Below, piece by piece: positions 17,229 to 25,421 of a stretch of DNA of 64,000 nt. Source of the DNA: Chloroflexota bacterium (GTDB lineage Bacteria; Chloroflexota; UBA11872; UBA12225). Where the stretch lies: NCBI GenBank assembly GCA_030447525.1, contig JAUJOR010000006.1, forward strand, positions 69,331 to 133,330. Direction: 5' to 3'. The translations under genes and the position numbers were made by a program. The notes under the pieces are model-generated. The model was given only the letters and a program-made list of their open reading frames with translations. It was not told the DNA's origin and did no database searches. The number at the start of each line of letters is the position of its first letter. Within the stretch, counting starts at the first letter, position 1.

Positions 17229-18524
17229 CTAGTGTGCCGCGCCGGGCGCCGGCCGGACCGAGTTGGGCACAGGCTGCACGGTGGCGTCGAACGCCTCCAG
17301 CGCGGCGCGCAGCCGCGCCACCACGTCCGGGTGGTTGCCGGCCAGGTTGTACGATTCGCCGGGGTCCAGATCCAGATCGAAGAGCTGGGGCATCTCCTTC
17401 ATGACGCGGCGCTGCCCCGTGCCCGCGCCGAGGTGCAGCTTCCACTTGCCGGCGCGCACCGCGTTGGGGCTATCCACCAGGTAGTAGAAGAGTTGCTCGT
17501 GCGGCGATGTCCCCTGCCCCAGAAAGAGTGGCCAGGCATCCTTGCCGTCTATGTCCGGCGGCGCCGTCCCGCCCGCCAATCCCACAAACGTGGGCAGCAT
17601 ATCCATGAAGCTGACTACCTCGCGGCAGACCGTGCCGGCGGGGATGACGTCCGGCAGCTGCGCCACAAACGGCATGCGCACGCCCCCCTCGTAGCAGTCG
17701 AACTTGCGCCCGCGGAGGCCGGCCGTGCTGCCCTCGTACCAGGGGCCGTTATCGCTGGTGACGATCAGCAGGGTGTCCTCCTCCACCCCCAGCGCGTGCA
17801 GCCGCTCCAGCAACACCCCCAGGAAGTGGTCGATGCACTCGATGGTATCGCCGTAAGTGCCCGCTGCCGAGCGACCGCGGAACTCCGGCGGGACGTGCAG
17901 CGGGATGTGCGGCATGGTGTGCGCCAGGTAGGAGAAGAAGGGTCGCCCGGGCTCGCGCGCGGTGTGCCCCTCCACAAAGCGAATCACCTCGCGGGTGTAG
18001 CGCTCGGTCAGCTGCGCCTGGTCCACTTCGGTCTCAATCACCTCTTCGTCACGGTACAGGTGCAGCGGCGCCATGTCGTTGCTGTACGGCAAGCCAAAGA
18101 ACGTGTCAAAGCCGTGCCTGGTGGGGCGGTGCTCCTCTCGGCACCCCAGGTGCCACTTGCCCACCGCCTGCGTGGCGTAGCCCTGCTCGCGCAGGGCCTG
18201 GGCCACCGTGGGGAAGCGCGCCTCCAACCCGGCCGCCTCGCCGGGGAACAGCACCCGCGGCAGGCCCACTCGCTGCGGGTACATCCCAGTCAGGAGCGCC
18301 GCGCGCGAGGGCGTGCAGATGGGCGCCATCGCGTACATCTGCGTGAAGCGCGCCCCCCGCGCCGCAATGCCGTCCATCACCGGCGTCCGGATGGTCGCGC
18401 TGCCGAAGCAGCCCATGTCCCCATAACCCATGTCATCCAGGAGTACGAAGATGATGTTTGGCCGTCTCTCCCCGCCCATCCCGCCGGCAGGGGGCGGGCT
18501 AGACGTCCGAGTAGCGCTCATCAA
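17229..18524 (-). CDS. Type I sulfatase
   Basis: The 431-residue protein opens with a hydrophilic ~20-residue tail, then PNIIFVLLDDMGYGDMGCFG with the metal-binding Asp pair. The sulfatase signature ICTPSRAALLTG follows; its Cys70 is converted to formylglycine in active enzymes. AVGKWHLG, HTMPHIPLHVP and VTSDNGPWYEG supply further active-site residues. No signal peptide is evident, so it may act in the cytoplasm on imported sulfated compounds. A second sulfatase lies 2 kb away and a binding-protein remnant follows, suggesting sulfated glycan use. A formylglycine-generating enzyme is not in the window. ATG 18521 is an equally possible start. Confidence 0.9.
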   Translation of the reverse strand: MMSATRTSSPPPAGGMGGERRPNIIFVLLDDMGYGDMGCFGSATIRTPVMDGIAARGARFTQMYAMAPICTPSRAALLTGMYPQRVGLPRVLFPGEAAGLEARFPTVAQALREQGYATQAVGKWHLGCREEHRPTRHGFDTFFGLPYSNDMAPLHLYRDEEVIETEVDQAQLTERYTREVIRFVEGHTAREPGRPFFSYLAHTMPHIPLHVPPEFRGRSAAGTYGDTIECIDHFLGVLLERLHALGVEEDTLLIVTSDNGPWYEGSTAGLRGRKFDCYEGGVRMPFVAQLPDVIPAGTVCREVVSFMDMLPTFVGLAGGTAPPDIDGKDAWPLFLGQGTSPHEQLFYYLVDSPNAVRAGKWKLHLGAGTGQRRVMKEMPQLFDLDLDPGESYNLAGNHPDVVARLRAALEAFDATVQPVPNSVRPAPGAAH

Positions 18525-18643
18525 TGGCCTCCAGGCGTTCGTTCAGGGGCCGTGTGGGGTCATGCGGGGTTCTTCCGGCGCCTGGCGTGGCTCAGCGCCG
18601 CCGCGCGCCGCGCAACCGGTCCTCCCGCCCCACTGAGGCACGC

Positions 18644-19340
18644 TCACTGATCCAGCACCCGCTGCAGCTGCAGGTGCAGATCGCTGATGGCCTGCCGGGG
18701 CGCCTGCTTGCCGAGGTACAGCTCGCGCAGTCCGGCGTTCACGGTTTCGAACATCTCTACGACGCGCGCGTTGGCCGGCATGGGGAGTGGCTTCACCAGC
18801 TTGATCCACTCACGGAACACCTGGTGGTTCACGTCAGACGCAAGTGACGGATCATCCCACACGTCCGGCCTGCCTCCCGGGGAACCGCGATCTCGGTAGA
18901 CGATTAGCCCGCACTCCTTGGAGACGAGGAAGCGCAGCCATTTCCAGGCCGCATCGGTCGACTTGGACGAGGCCGACTGGCAGACTGCGTCCGCGCCGAG
19001 GAACGCGCCGCGCCCGGCCGGTCCCTTGGGCATGGGGTAGGCACGCCACTTGAAGCTGCCGGCAATGTTCCGCTGGAGGACGGCGATGGCGAACGCACCG
19101 TCGCATCGAGCGGCCGCTTTCTGGAGCGGGAACATGTTGGCAACCGACTGGTCGGGCCGCCGCGGGAGCGCTTCCCGCGCCGGTCGCCGTCTCGGCCGCC
19201 CTGTTTCCCGGGCCGTCCGCCGCGCAGGCCGCCAGCCCTGGCATTATCGCCACGGCGATAACAAACCGGCGGCGGCGCCAAGCCGCCGCCGCGCCCCCAG
19301 GTGGCTCTTCTCGTCTGGCCAGATAGTCGCCTGCGTTCAT
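18644..19340 (-). pseudogene. Solute-binding lipoprotein with large internal deletion
   Basis: The 5' end at 19340 encodes a normal lipoprotein signal (RRRRFVIAVAIMPGLAAC). Similarity breaks off about 50 residues in. From 19135 the frame reads the C-terminal ~160 residues of a family 1 binding protein (SFKWRAYPMPKGPAGRGAFL, SKSTDAAWKWLRFLVSKECG) ending at 18644. Roughly 250 residues of the ligand-binding lobes are missing and the frames do not match, so no functional product is expected. Confidence 0.75.
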
Positions 19341-19439
19341 TACGTAATCATCCTCTGCCGATGGGTGGAGATCTGGCGCTTGCGCGCCCGCCGGGGCATG
19401 GCGCCGGGACCGCGCTTCGCTTCCTCGCTCTTCACGTCC

Positions 19440-20102
19440 TCAGTTGCAGCGGATCTCGAACACCCGGGCGTGTGGGTCGCCGTTGGTGGCGTCCACGCGC
19501 AGACGCAGCGCGGTGGTCACTATCACCGGAAATCGGTGGACGCAAAGGCGCTGGTAGTTGCCGGTCTGGCATGCGATCTCCTGCCACCGGCCGGCAATGA
19601 GCGCTTCCAGGGCGTAGTCGCGCACCGTCTCGGGCTGCGGGCCCCGGATGGTCCTGGCCGTGTGGTGGTCGCTCATCGTCAGAGTCAGGGGTCGGGCGAA
19701 GCCGGTGTCGAACGTCAGCCGCACCTCGCTGAGGGTCACGGCCTGAGGCCAGGCCAGCTGCAGCCAGGCGCCGTCCTGGCCATCGGAGCCCAGGGGCGCC
19801 GCCCACTGGTGACTCTCACCTGCCACCTGGCGCGTCACGCCGGAGAGCACCTTGCTCCCACCGTGGCACTCTAGCTCGCCGGATACGGTGATGCCGGCCC
19901 GCCGGGCGAGGTCGAGGGGATCTTGGTTCTTGGTGCCGAGGAGATAGCAATCGTCCCTGAGCAGCGTTTGCTGCAGCGCTTCCACCGATCGCCTGTCGGC
20001 GGCGAGCTGGCGCGGCGTGCGTCCAGTGCGGGCGCAGAGGGCAGCGGCCGTGCCCGTAGGGCGCTCCGTGATCAGGGGGGACTGCGCGTGGCGCGTGGTC
20101 AT
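19440..20102 (-). pseudogene. C-terminal remnant of a FAD-dependent oxidoreductase
   Basis: The 220-residue frame resembles the C-terminal third of large FAD_oxidored proteins found next to sulfatases and glycoside hydrolases. Visible pieces are GTAAALCARTGRTPRQL, LLRDDCYLLGTKNQDPLDLA, the beta-sandwich part WPQAVTLSEVRLTFDTGF and ATNGDPHARVFEI. The FAD-binding Rossmann domain that should precede it is absent. The upstream sequence shows no similarity. It may be expressed as an isolated sandwich domain, but a truncated gene is more likely. Confidence 0.65.
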
Positions 20103-20478
20103 TGCTGCATCCCCCCCAACGCTCCCGTCAGCGCTTGTGCTCGTCTAACCTCACCTGGCCCGCGCGGTCGGCCCCGGCCACGTTGTCGCGCGGGGAGGCG
20201 GCCACCGAGAGCGCGCTGCTCTGCATCTTGCCGATGGCCGTCGTGGTCTCTGGCCACGCCGGCGTCTGCGGCCGCGGGACGGGTGACGAACGAGCGCCGG
20301 GTGTCTCCTGGCGTTGGGTGCGCTATGTTCATGCACTTGTCTCCCGTTCCTGGCCTCGGTGTGTTGCCATACGGCGTAGCTCTTCGTGTGAGCGTACAAG
20401 ACGGCGTACCAGATGGTGACGGGGCACCGCCTACCACGTCACGGCCGTGCGCCGCTACCATGGGCAGGGAAGGGGAAC
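20103..20478. other. Intergenic region, no recognised gene
   Basis: About 375 bases between the FAD-oxidoreductase remnant and the second sulfatase. No family similarity, RNA gene or strong promoter was recognised. It may mark the lost 5' end of the oxidoreductase gene. Confidence 0.45.
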
Positions 20479-21981
20479 GTGGCAGTTACGAAGCGCCCGC
20501 ACATCGTTATCGTCAATCCGGACTCCTGGCGTGGTGACGTGCTGGGGCACCTCGGCCATCCCGCCGCCGTGACGCCCAATCTCGACGAGCGGGTGCGCAC
20601 CGACTCCGTCAGCTTTCGCAGCGCGTTCGTGCAAAACCCGGTGTGCACACCCAGCCGCTGCTCGTTCATGAGCGGCTGGTATCCCCACGTGCGCGGGCAT
20701 CGCACCATGCACCACATGATGCGCCCCGACGAACCCGTGCTCCTGAAGACGCTCAAGGACAGCGGCTACTTCGTCTGGTGGGGAGGCAAGAACGACCTGG
20801 TGCCCGCGCAGCACGGCTTTGCCCCCTACTGCGACGTGAAGTACCAGCCCCCTCCCGAGCGCCAGGTCCGGCCCATGTTCGCCATGGACCGGCAGTCTGA
20901 GTGGCGGGGCACGCCCGACTCCGACACATACTACTCCTTCTACGTCGGCCGGCTGGAGGTTCCCGCCGGGGAGCCGGTCTTCTACGACCGCGACTGGGCC
21001 AACGTGCAGGGGGCTATCGACCTCATCCGTCGCTACGGTCGGGGCGAGGGTCCCACCAACCGGCCCCTGTGCCTCTACCTCCCGCTGACGTACCCACACC
21101 CCCCCTATGCCGTGGAGGATCCCTGGTACGGGATGATCGACCGGGCCAAGGTACCGCCGCGCGTCCTGGAGGCGGAGGATGCCGCCGGCAAGCCGAGTAT
21201 CGAGCGGGGCATCCGTGAGCGCCAGCGCCTGTCCACGTGGTCCGAAGAGCGCTGGACCGAGCTGCGCGCCACCTACTACGCCATGTGCGCCCGCGTCGAC
21301 CACCAGTTCGGCCTGCTCGTCGCTGCGCTCCAGGAAGCGGGCATGTACGACGGCACCGCGTTGTTCCTCTTTTCTGACCATGGTGACTTCACCGGCGACT
21401 TTGGGCTGGTGGAGAAGACGCAGAATACGTTCGAGGATTGCCTGACCCGCACCCCGTTCCTCATCAAGCCCCCGGCGGGGGAGCCGGTGCGGCCGCGGGT
21501 CTCCGAGGCGCTGGTGGAGCTGGTCGACTTCCCGGCCACGGTAGAGGCGCTGACGGGGATCGCCCCCGGCCACACCCACTTCGGCCGGTCGCTCCTGCCC
21601 GTGCTCGCGGGTGAAACAGACGAGCACCGCGACGCCGTCTTCTGCGAGGGCGGGCGCCTCCGGGGTGAGCGACAGGCGATGGAGCTGGAGAGCGCCTCCT
21701 CGAACGACCCCAGCGGGCTGTACTGGCCGCGCTCGGGATTACAGGCCGGCGAGGGTCCCGAGCACACCAAGGCGGCGATGTGCCGCACGCATGACTTCAA
21801 ATTCGTGCGCCGCCTCTACGAGAGAGACGAGCTGTACGATCTGCGCGCCGATCCGTTCGAGCGCCACAACCGCATCGACGATCCTGCCCTGGCAGAGGAG
21901 CTCTCCCGCCTCAAGGACCGCCTGCTCACCTGGTACCAGGAGACCTGTGACGTCGTGCCGCACGACCCCGACCGGCGCTGA
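20479..21981 (+). CDS. Type I sulfatase / arylsulfatase A-like
   Basis: GTG 20479 has AGGGAAGGGG just upstream and yields 500 residues. PHIVIVNPDSWRGDVLGHLG provides the metal-binding start, and VQNPVCTPSRCSFMSGWYPH holds the formylglycine Cys (near residue 56). Later come VWWGGKNDL, LTYPHPPY and LFSDHGDFTGDFGLVEKTQN with metal and substrate ligands, and the C-terminal KFVRRLYERDELYDLRADP block. No signal peptide is visible. It points the opposite way from the first sulfatase and differs strongly from it, so the two probably act on different sulfate esters. Confidence 0.9.
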   Translation: MAVTKRPHIVIVNPDSWRGDVLGHLGHPAAVTPNLDERVRTDSVSFRSAFVQNPVCTPSRCSFMSGWYPHVRGHRTMHHMMRPDEPVLLKTLKDSGYFVWWGGKNDLVPAQHGFAPYCDVKYQPPPERQVRPMFAMDRQSEWRGTPDSDTYYSFYVGRLEVPAGEPVFYDRDWANVQGAIDLIRRYGRGEGPTNRPLCLYLPLTYPHPPYAVEDPWYGMIDRAKVPPRVLEAEDAAGKPSIERGIRERQRLSTWSEERWTELRATYYAMCARVDHQFGLLVAALQEAGMYDGTALFLFSDHGDFTGDFGLVEKTQNTFEDCLTRTPFLIKPPAGEPVRPRVSEALVELVDFPATVEALTGIAPGHTHFGRSLLPVLAGETDEHRDAVFCEGGRLRGERQAMELESASSNDPSGLYWPRSGLQAGEGPEHTKAAMCRTHDFKFVRRLYERDELYDLRADPFERHNRIDDPALAEELSRLKDRLLTWYQETCDVVPHDPDRR

Positions 21982-22182
21982 GGCGCCGCCACTGCCAGGA
22001 AGCAGGCGACGAGGCGGCATGCTCAGCGTCTACGTACTGGCCGGGCTATTCGTGCAGCGTGACACACCAGACCCCCTAACTGGAGAGTGCGCGAGCTCAC
22101 TTGCCGGTGCTTAACGTTAGCGTGGCGCTGGCACCCCCCTGTGACGGACGTGCCACCAACGCCGCCGGCGTAGCTGGGCCCT

Positions 22183-22707
22183 CTACGGGGGCGTCGCCGG
22201 TCGCGGACGGGCGGCTCGTGCCCGGCGCTGGCCCGCTGGAGGCACGAGGCGGACGAGCACGCCGGCGCCGGCCAGGTAACGATCGCTCTCGTCGGCGGAG
22301 AGCCCTACCGACTGCACCTGCGATCGGGCGGCGATCAGCCAGCGCCAGGCCTCCATGAAGCGGCGCACTCGCTCGCGTCCGGAGGCGTCGTCGTCCTTTA
22401 CTGTGACGGCGGCGCGAGGGACGGCCAGGAGACGAGGGCGGGCCTTCGCTGTGCCGTCGCCCGCGTCGGCAAGCTCCCACTCGCTGACGACGACGGGCAT
22501 CGGTCCGGCCGCCGGGGGGGTGCCGGGACGGGACTGAGCTGGGCCAGCGACGTCCCGGGTTGAGTAGCCCCCGGCGTGTACCGCCTGCCCCTCAGGATCG
22601 TCGGGCACCCACGGCCGCTCCGTCTCCCGCGGCCGGCCTGGCCAGCCGTCCTCCGGGAGCTCCGGCCGCCCGTGTGATGCCGCGAGCGTGGGGCGCCAGG
22701 CCGTCAT
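22183..22707 (-). CDS. Hypothetical protein
   Basis: ATG 22707, preceded by AGGAGAGGTCAGGGG, gives 174 residues. A Pro/Gly-rich N-terminal half is followed by a segment with regular structure (MPVVVSEWELAD, RERVRRFMEAWRWLIAARSQ) and an Arg/Pro-rich tail. No domain is recognised. It belongs to a run of leftward genes that includes two other unrecognised proteins. Confidence 0.5.
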   Translation of the reverse strand: MTAWRPTLAASHGRPELPEDGWPGRPRETERPWVPDDPEGQAVHAGGYSTRDVAGPAQSRPGTPPAAGPMPVVVSEWELADAGDGTAKARPRLLAVPRAAVTVKDDDASGRERVRRFMEAWRWLIAARSQVQSVGLSADESDRYLAGAGVLVRLVPPAGQRRARAARPRPATPP

Positions 22708-22912
22708 CGCCCCTGACCTCTCCTGACGTAAAGCGTTCTGCCGTCTCCGCAAGGTCGCCTGACCATACACCCTTCATACCATACCTGGGTCGATACGGTC
22801 AGTAGACAGGCGGTGGGTAGACAGGTGGCTAATAGATAGGCGTCTGGAGCGGGAGGGATAATTCCCGGCACTGACCGCCGGCTCCAGGCAGCCGTCTCAC
22901 ACCCGCTCCTGG

Positions 22913-23167
22913 TCAGGAGAGGTGGCTAAGCTGTGCCGCTGGCGCGCCCGACAGCTGCAGCGTCGCGGCTACGGCCGCGCAAGCCTTACGGTGCGCCACT
23001 ACGGCCGCATCGAAGGCATCCGGATCGTAGTCCTCTCCGAGGAGAGCGCCGAGGCGCAGCGCCTCCAGGCGCCGGCTGGCCAGGGCCAGAGAGACTTCGG
23101 CGGCCACCATCTGCTGCGCAATAGGAGTGGAAGGTACCGCCGTGCTGTGCCGTGGTGTTCGCATCAT
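22913..23167 (-). CDS. Small hypothetical helical protein
   Basis: The start is ATG 23167 or 23164 with AGGAAAG upstream; the product has about 84 residues. After a Ser/Thr-rich N-terminus it is almost wholly predicted helix: QQMVAAEVSLALASRRLEAL, DAAVVAHRKACAAVAATLQL. No family is recognised. It lies between the aldo/keto reductase and the previous hypothetical gene on the same strand. Confidence 0.5.
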   Translation of the reverse strand: MMRTPRHSTAVPSTPIAQQMVAAEVSLALASRRLEALRLGALLGEDYDPDAFDAAVVAHRKACAAVAATLQLSGAPAAQLSHLS

Positions 23168-23248
23168 ATCTTTCCTGCTGCCACGCTGCCGCACCAAAGA
23201 TGCAATGCAGGAGTCGTGCCAGCCCCGCCGGCCGGCGAGACCGGGGCG

Positions 23249-24106
23249 TCAAGCGGCACGGAAGAGAGGCTCGGTGTGCTCGGCCAAGGCGCGGACGCGG
23301 CGCTCTTCGTCAGCCGAGAGGGGGTGTGGGTCCTGGGCAACGCGCAGAGCCAGCTCCCACAGCTCGGCGTGTCCCGGCGGGACGGCGGCCGTCACCGGCA
23401 GCGAGAGGGTGAAACGCAGGGCCAGCTCGGCCATGGCCTCGTCCTCGATCGGCTCATACCAGGCCTTTGGCCAGGCGCGCTCCTCGCGGCTGGTGCCTTC
23501 TGGCCAGCGAGTGCGAGCCATGCCCTTGAGGGCCAGCAACCCCGCCCCGGCGGCCTGCGCCGCCTGCACCACCTGCGGGCCGAAGTTGCCGGCCAGGTAG
23601 GTGCTGAAGTTGAACGGGAAGAGGACGGAGTCGAATGGGAAGCGCTCCAGCAGGGCGACGGCCGCCTCAGCGGAGTGGGCGCTAAAGCCGAGGAAGCGCA
23701 CCTTCCCCTGGCTCCGTGCCCGCTGGAACGTCTCCATGGCCCCACCCGGGGCGAGCACGGCCTCTACGTCCTCCATCTCCGTCATGGCGTGGAGCTGGTA
23801 GAGGTCGAAGTGGTCGGTGCGCATACGCTGAAGGGAACGATCCAGCTCTTCCTGCGCCCCGGCGGCGTCACGCCGCTTGGTCTTACAGGCGAGGAAGACG
23901 CGCTGTCGGTGTGGCTCCAGCGCCGGGCCCAGGCGTTCCTCGGCGTTCCCGTAGCTGGGGGCGACGTCGAAGTACGTCACCCCATGGTCGACGGCATAAG
24001 CGACCAGGCGATTGCCCTCTTCCTGGGGGACGTCCCGCACGACGATCCCGCCAAAGCCGATCACAGAGAGGCGCTGGCCAGTGCGCCCTAGCTCGCGGTA
24101 CTGCAT
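23249..24106 (-). CDS. Aldo/keto reductase family protein
   Basis: ATG 24106 has a strong GGAGGAAACGTT site. The 285-residue product starts MQYRELGRTGQRLSVIGFGG. It carries the family's catalytic tetrad: Asp and Tyr in TYFDVAPSYGNAEE, Lys in FLACKTKRRDAAG, and His in FDLYQLHAMTEMED. The C-terminal part with VTAAVPPGHAELWELALRVA corresponds to the cofactor-binding end. It should use NAD(P)H to reduce a carbonyl or act on sugar-type substrates in the cytoplasm. The in-frame extension upstream to 24157 is less likely. Confidence 0.88.
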   Translation of the reverse strand: MQYRELGRTGQRLSVIGFGGIVVRDVPQEEGNRLVAYAVDHGVTYFDVAPSYGNAEERLGPALEPHRQRVFLACKTKRRDAAGAQEELDRSLQRMRTDHFDLYQLHAMTEMEDVEAVLAPGGAMETFQRARSQGKVRFLGFSAHSAEAAVALLERFPFDSVLFPFNFSTYLAGNFGPQVVQAAQAAGAGLLALKGMARTRWPEGTSREERAWPKAWYEPIEDEAMAELALRFTLSLPVTAAVPPGHAELWELALRVAQDPHPLSADEERRVRALAEHTEPLFRAA

Positions 24107-24262
24107 AACGTTTCCTCCCTCTTCTCCGGCGTCTGCTCCGGCCTCTTCTTTGGGCACCAGGGCATCCTTGCAGTGGGGGTCCCATCGGAGCGGTGATCAG
24201 GCGTCATCGAGCCCGCCACTGTGACTGGCAGACGCCACGGCGAGATGGTGCTGTCTCCCGGG

Positions 24263-25399
24263 TCAACCCCCTTCACCTGAGGCTGTCCCGGCAGGTTCTG
24301 CGCTTGCCGTCCTCGACCGTGGCGCTCGGTTGCGTCCGGCGGTGTCCGCCTGGCGGGTGAGCTGCTGCATCCGCTGGGTCAGGTCTGACCAGGCTCGTAG
24401 ACGCTCCTGCGCCGTCGCCAGCCGGGCCTCGGCGGACGAGGCCCGGCGCTCGGCCGCGCGGAGCAGCCGCTCCGTCGTCTTGGCACGCTCTTCGGCCACC
24501 TGGGCGCGCCGGCGCCACTCCTCGCACTCTGCCAGCAGCTTTTCAAACCGCTCGACGAAGCCCCGGACGAGCGTGGTCTCGTCCGACGACCCGGCCACCG
24601 CCGGGCTCGCCGCACGGCCTGTCGACTGCTGGCTCTCGGCGGGCCGACTCTCGACAGGCCGACTCTCGGCAGGCCCTTCTGCCGGCTCATCTCCCCGCAC
24701 CCGCTGGCTGGCCCGCCGGCCGGAGGCCTCAACCGGCGCTCCCGCGCCTGCAGTGGAGCGGGGCGTCCTGACGGAGATGGTAGCCCCAGGCGTGGGGCTT
24801 GTCGCCTCTGGGCTCGTCGCCTCTGGGCTCGTCGCCCCTGGGCTCGTCGCCCCTGGGCTCGTCGCCCCTGGGCTGGCGCTCGCCCGCGCCGGGGCCCCAC
24901 GTCGCGGCCGGCCCAGGGGCGGGCGGGGCGGCGTCACAGGCGCGGAAAGATCATCTGGCGTTGCCTCCGGCCCCGGTGCGGCCCCTGACCTCGCGCTCAT
25001 CGTCTCCGGTCCACCACCTGCCCCTCTCGCTCCGCTCTCACCCGACGCTTGCCCATCATCGGGCGGGTGCCTCCCATCGGTAGACTCTCCCCACTGGGGC
25101 TGGATGCCGTACTCGTCCAGCGGAGGGGACAGCATCACGGTCACGCTCATGTGCTCCGACTCAGGCTCGGGATCGAGGGAGATCAGGCCATCGCTGGCCA
25201 GGCGGGAAAGGGCACCGGCGGCCACGTCCGGGGCGAGGCGGACGGCCCCGGCGAGGCCGGAAAGGGCGACCTCCATCGGCGTCCCCGGCACCTGTAAGGC
25301 CACCAGGTGCCCCAGCAAGCGGCCGGCAGGGCTGTCCGGCTGCGGGAACAGGGTGTCCTCGGGGCCGCGGGTGGTGTTGCCCTCCAACGGGTTGGCCAT
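24263..25399 (-). CDS. Hypothetical protein with helical N-terminal domain, repeat linker and coiled coil
   Basis: From ATG 25399 the 378-residue product has three parts. Residues ~20-90 look like a small helical, perhaps winged-helix, domain (GRLLGHLVALQVPGTPMEVA, AAGALSRLASDGLISLD). A disordered linker follows, containing five or more copies of (P/E)GATS-type pentapeptides and ESRPxES repeats. The end is a long Glu/Arg/Ala coiled coil (ECEEWRRRAQVAEERAKTTE). No family is recognised. No Shine-Dalgarno site precedes the start, but a TATTAT sits ten bases upstream, so the mRNA may be leaderless. It is divergent from a binding-protein gene with 20 bases between start codons. Confidence 0.6.
   Translation of the reverse strand: MANPLEGNTTRGPEDTLFPQPDSPAGRLLGHLVALQVPGTPMEVALSGLAGAVRLAPDVAAGALSRLASDGLISLDPEPESEHMSVTVMLSPPLDEYGIQPQWGESTDGRHPPDDGQASGESGARGAGGGPETMSARSGAAPGPEATPDDLSAPVTPPRPPLGRPRRGAPARASASPGATSPGATSPGATSPEATSPEATSPTPGATISVRTPRSTAGAGAPVEASGRRASQRVRGDEPAEGPAESRPVESRPAESQQSTGRAASPAVAGSSDETTLVRGFVERFEKLLAECEEWRRRAQVAEERAKTTERLLRAAERRASSAEARLATAQERLRAWSDLTQRMQQLTRQADTAGRNRAPRSRTASAEPAGTASGEGG
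24801..24875. repeat. 15-base tandem repeat, five copies
   Basis: The unit GTCGCCYCTGGGCTC repeats five times in frame within the linker of the leftward coiled-coil gene, encoding PGATS or PEATS pentapeptides. Copy number may vary between strains. Confidence 0.85.
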
Positions 25400-25408
25400 G
25401 CCGCTGTC

Positions 25409-25421
25409 ATAATACCGGTAT
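25409..25421. promoter_or_regulatory. Overlapping divergent start region with palindrome
   Basis: The 20 bases between two divergent start codons hold the palindrome ATACCGGTAT (25412-25421), which overlaps the rightward ATG. On the minus strand TATTAT (25414-25409) is a good -10 box placed so that transcription would begin at about the leftward start codon. Confidence 0.4.

Noticed and set aside
24634..24679. CRISPR-like short repeats
   Set aside because: The repeats are 15-base tandem coding units without spacers; no CRISPR array or cas gene is present.
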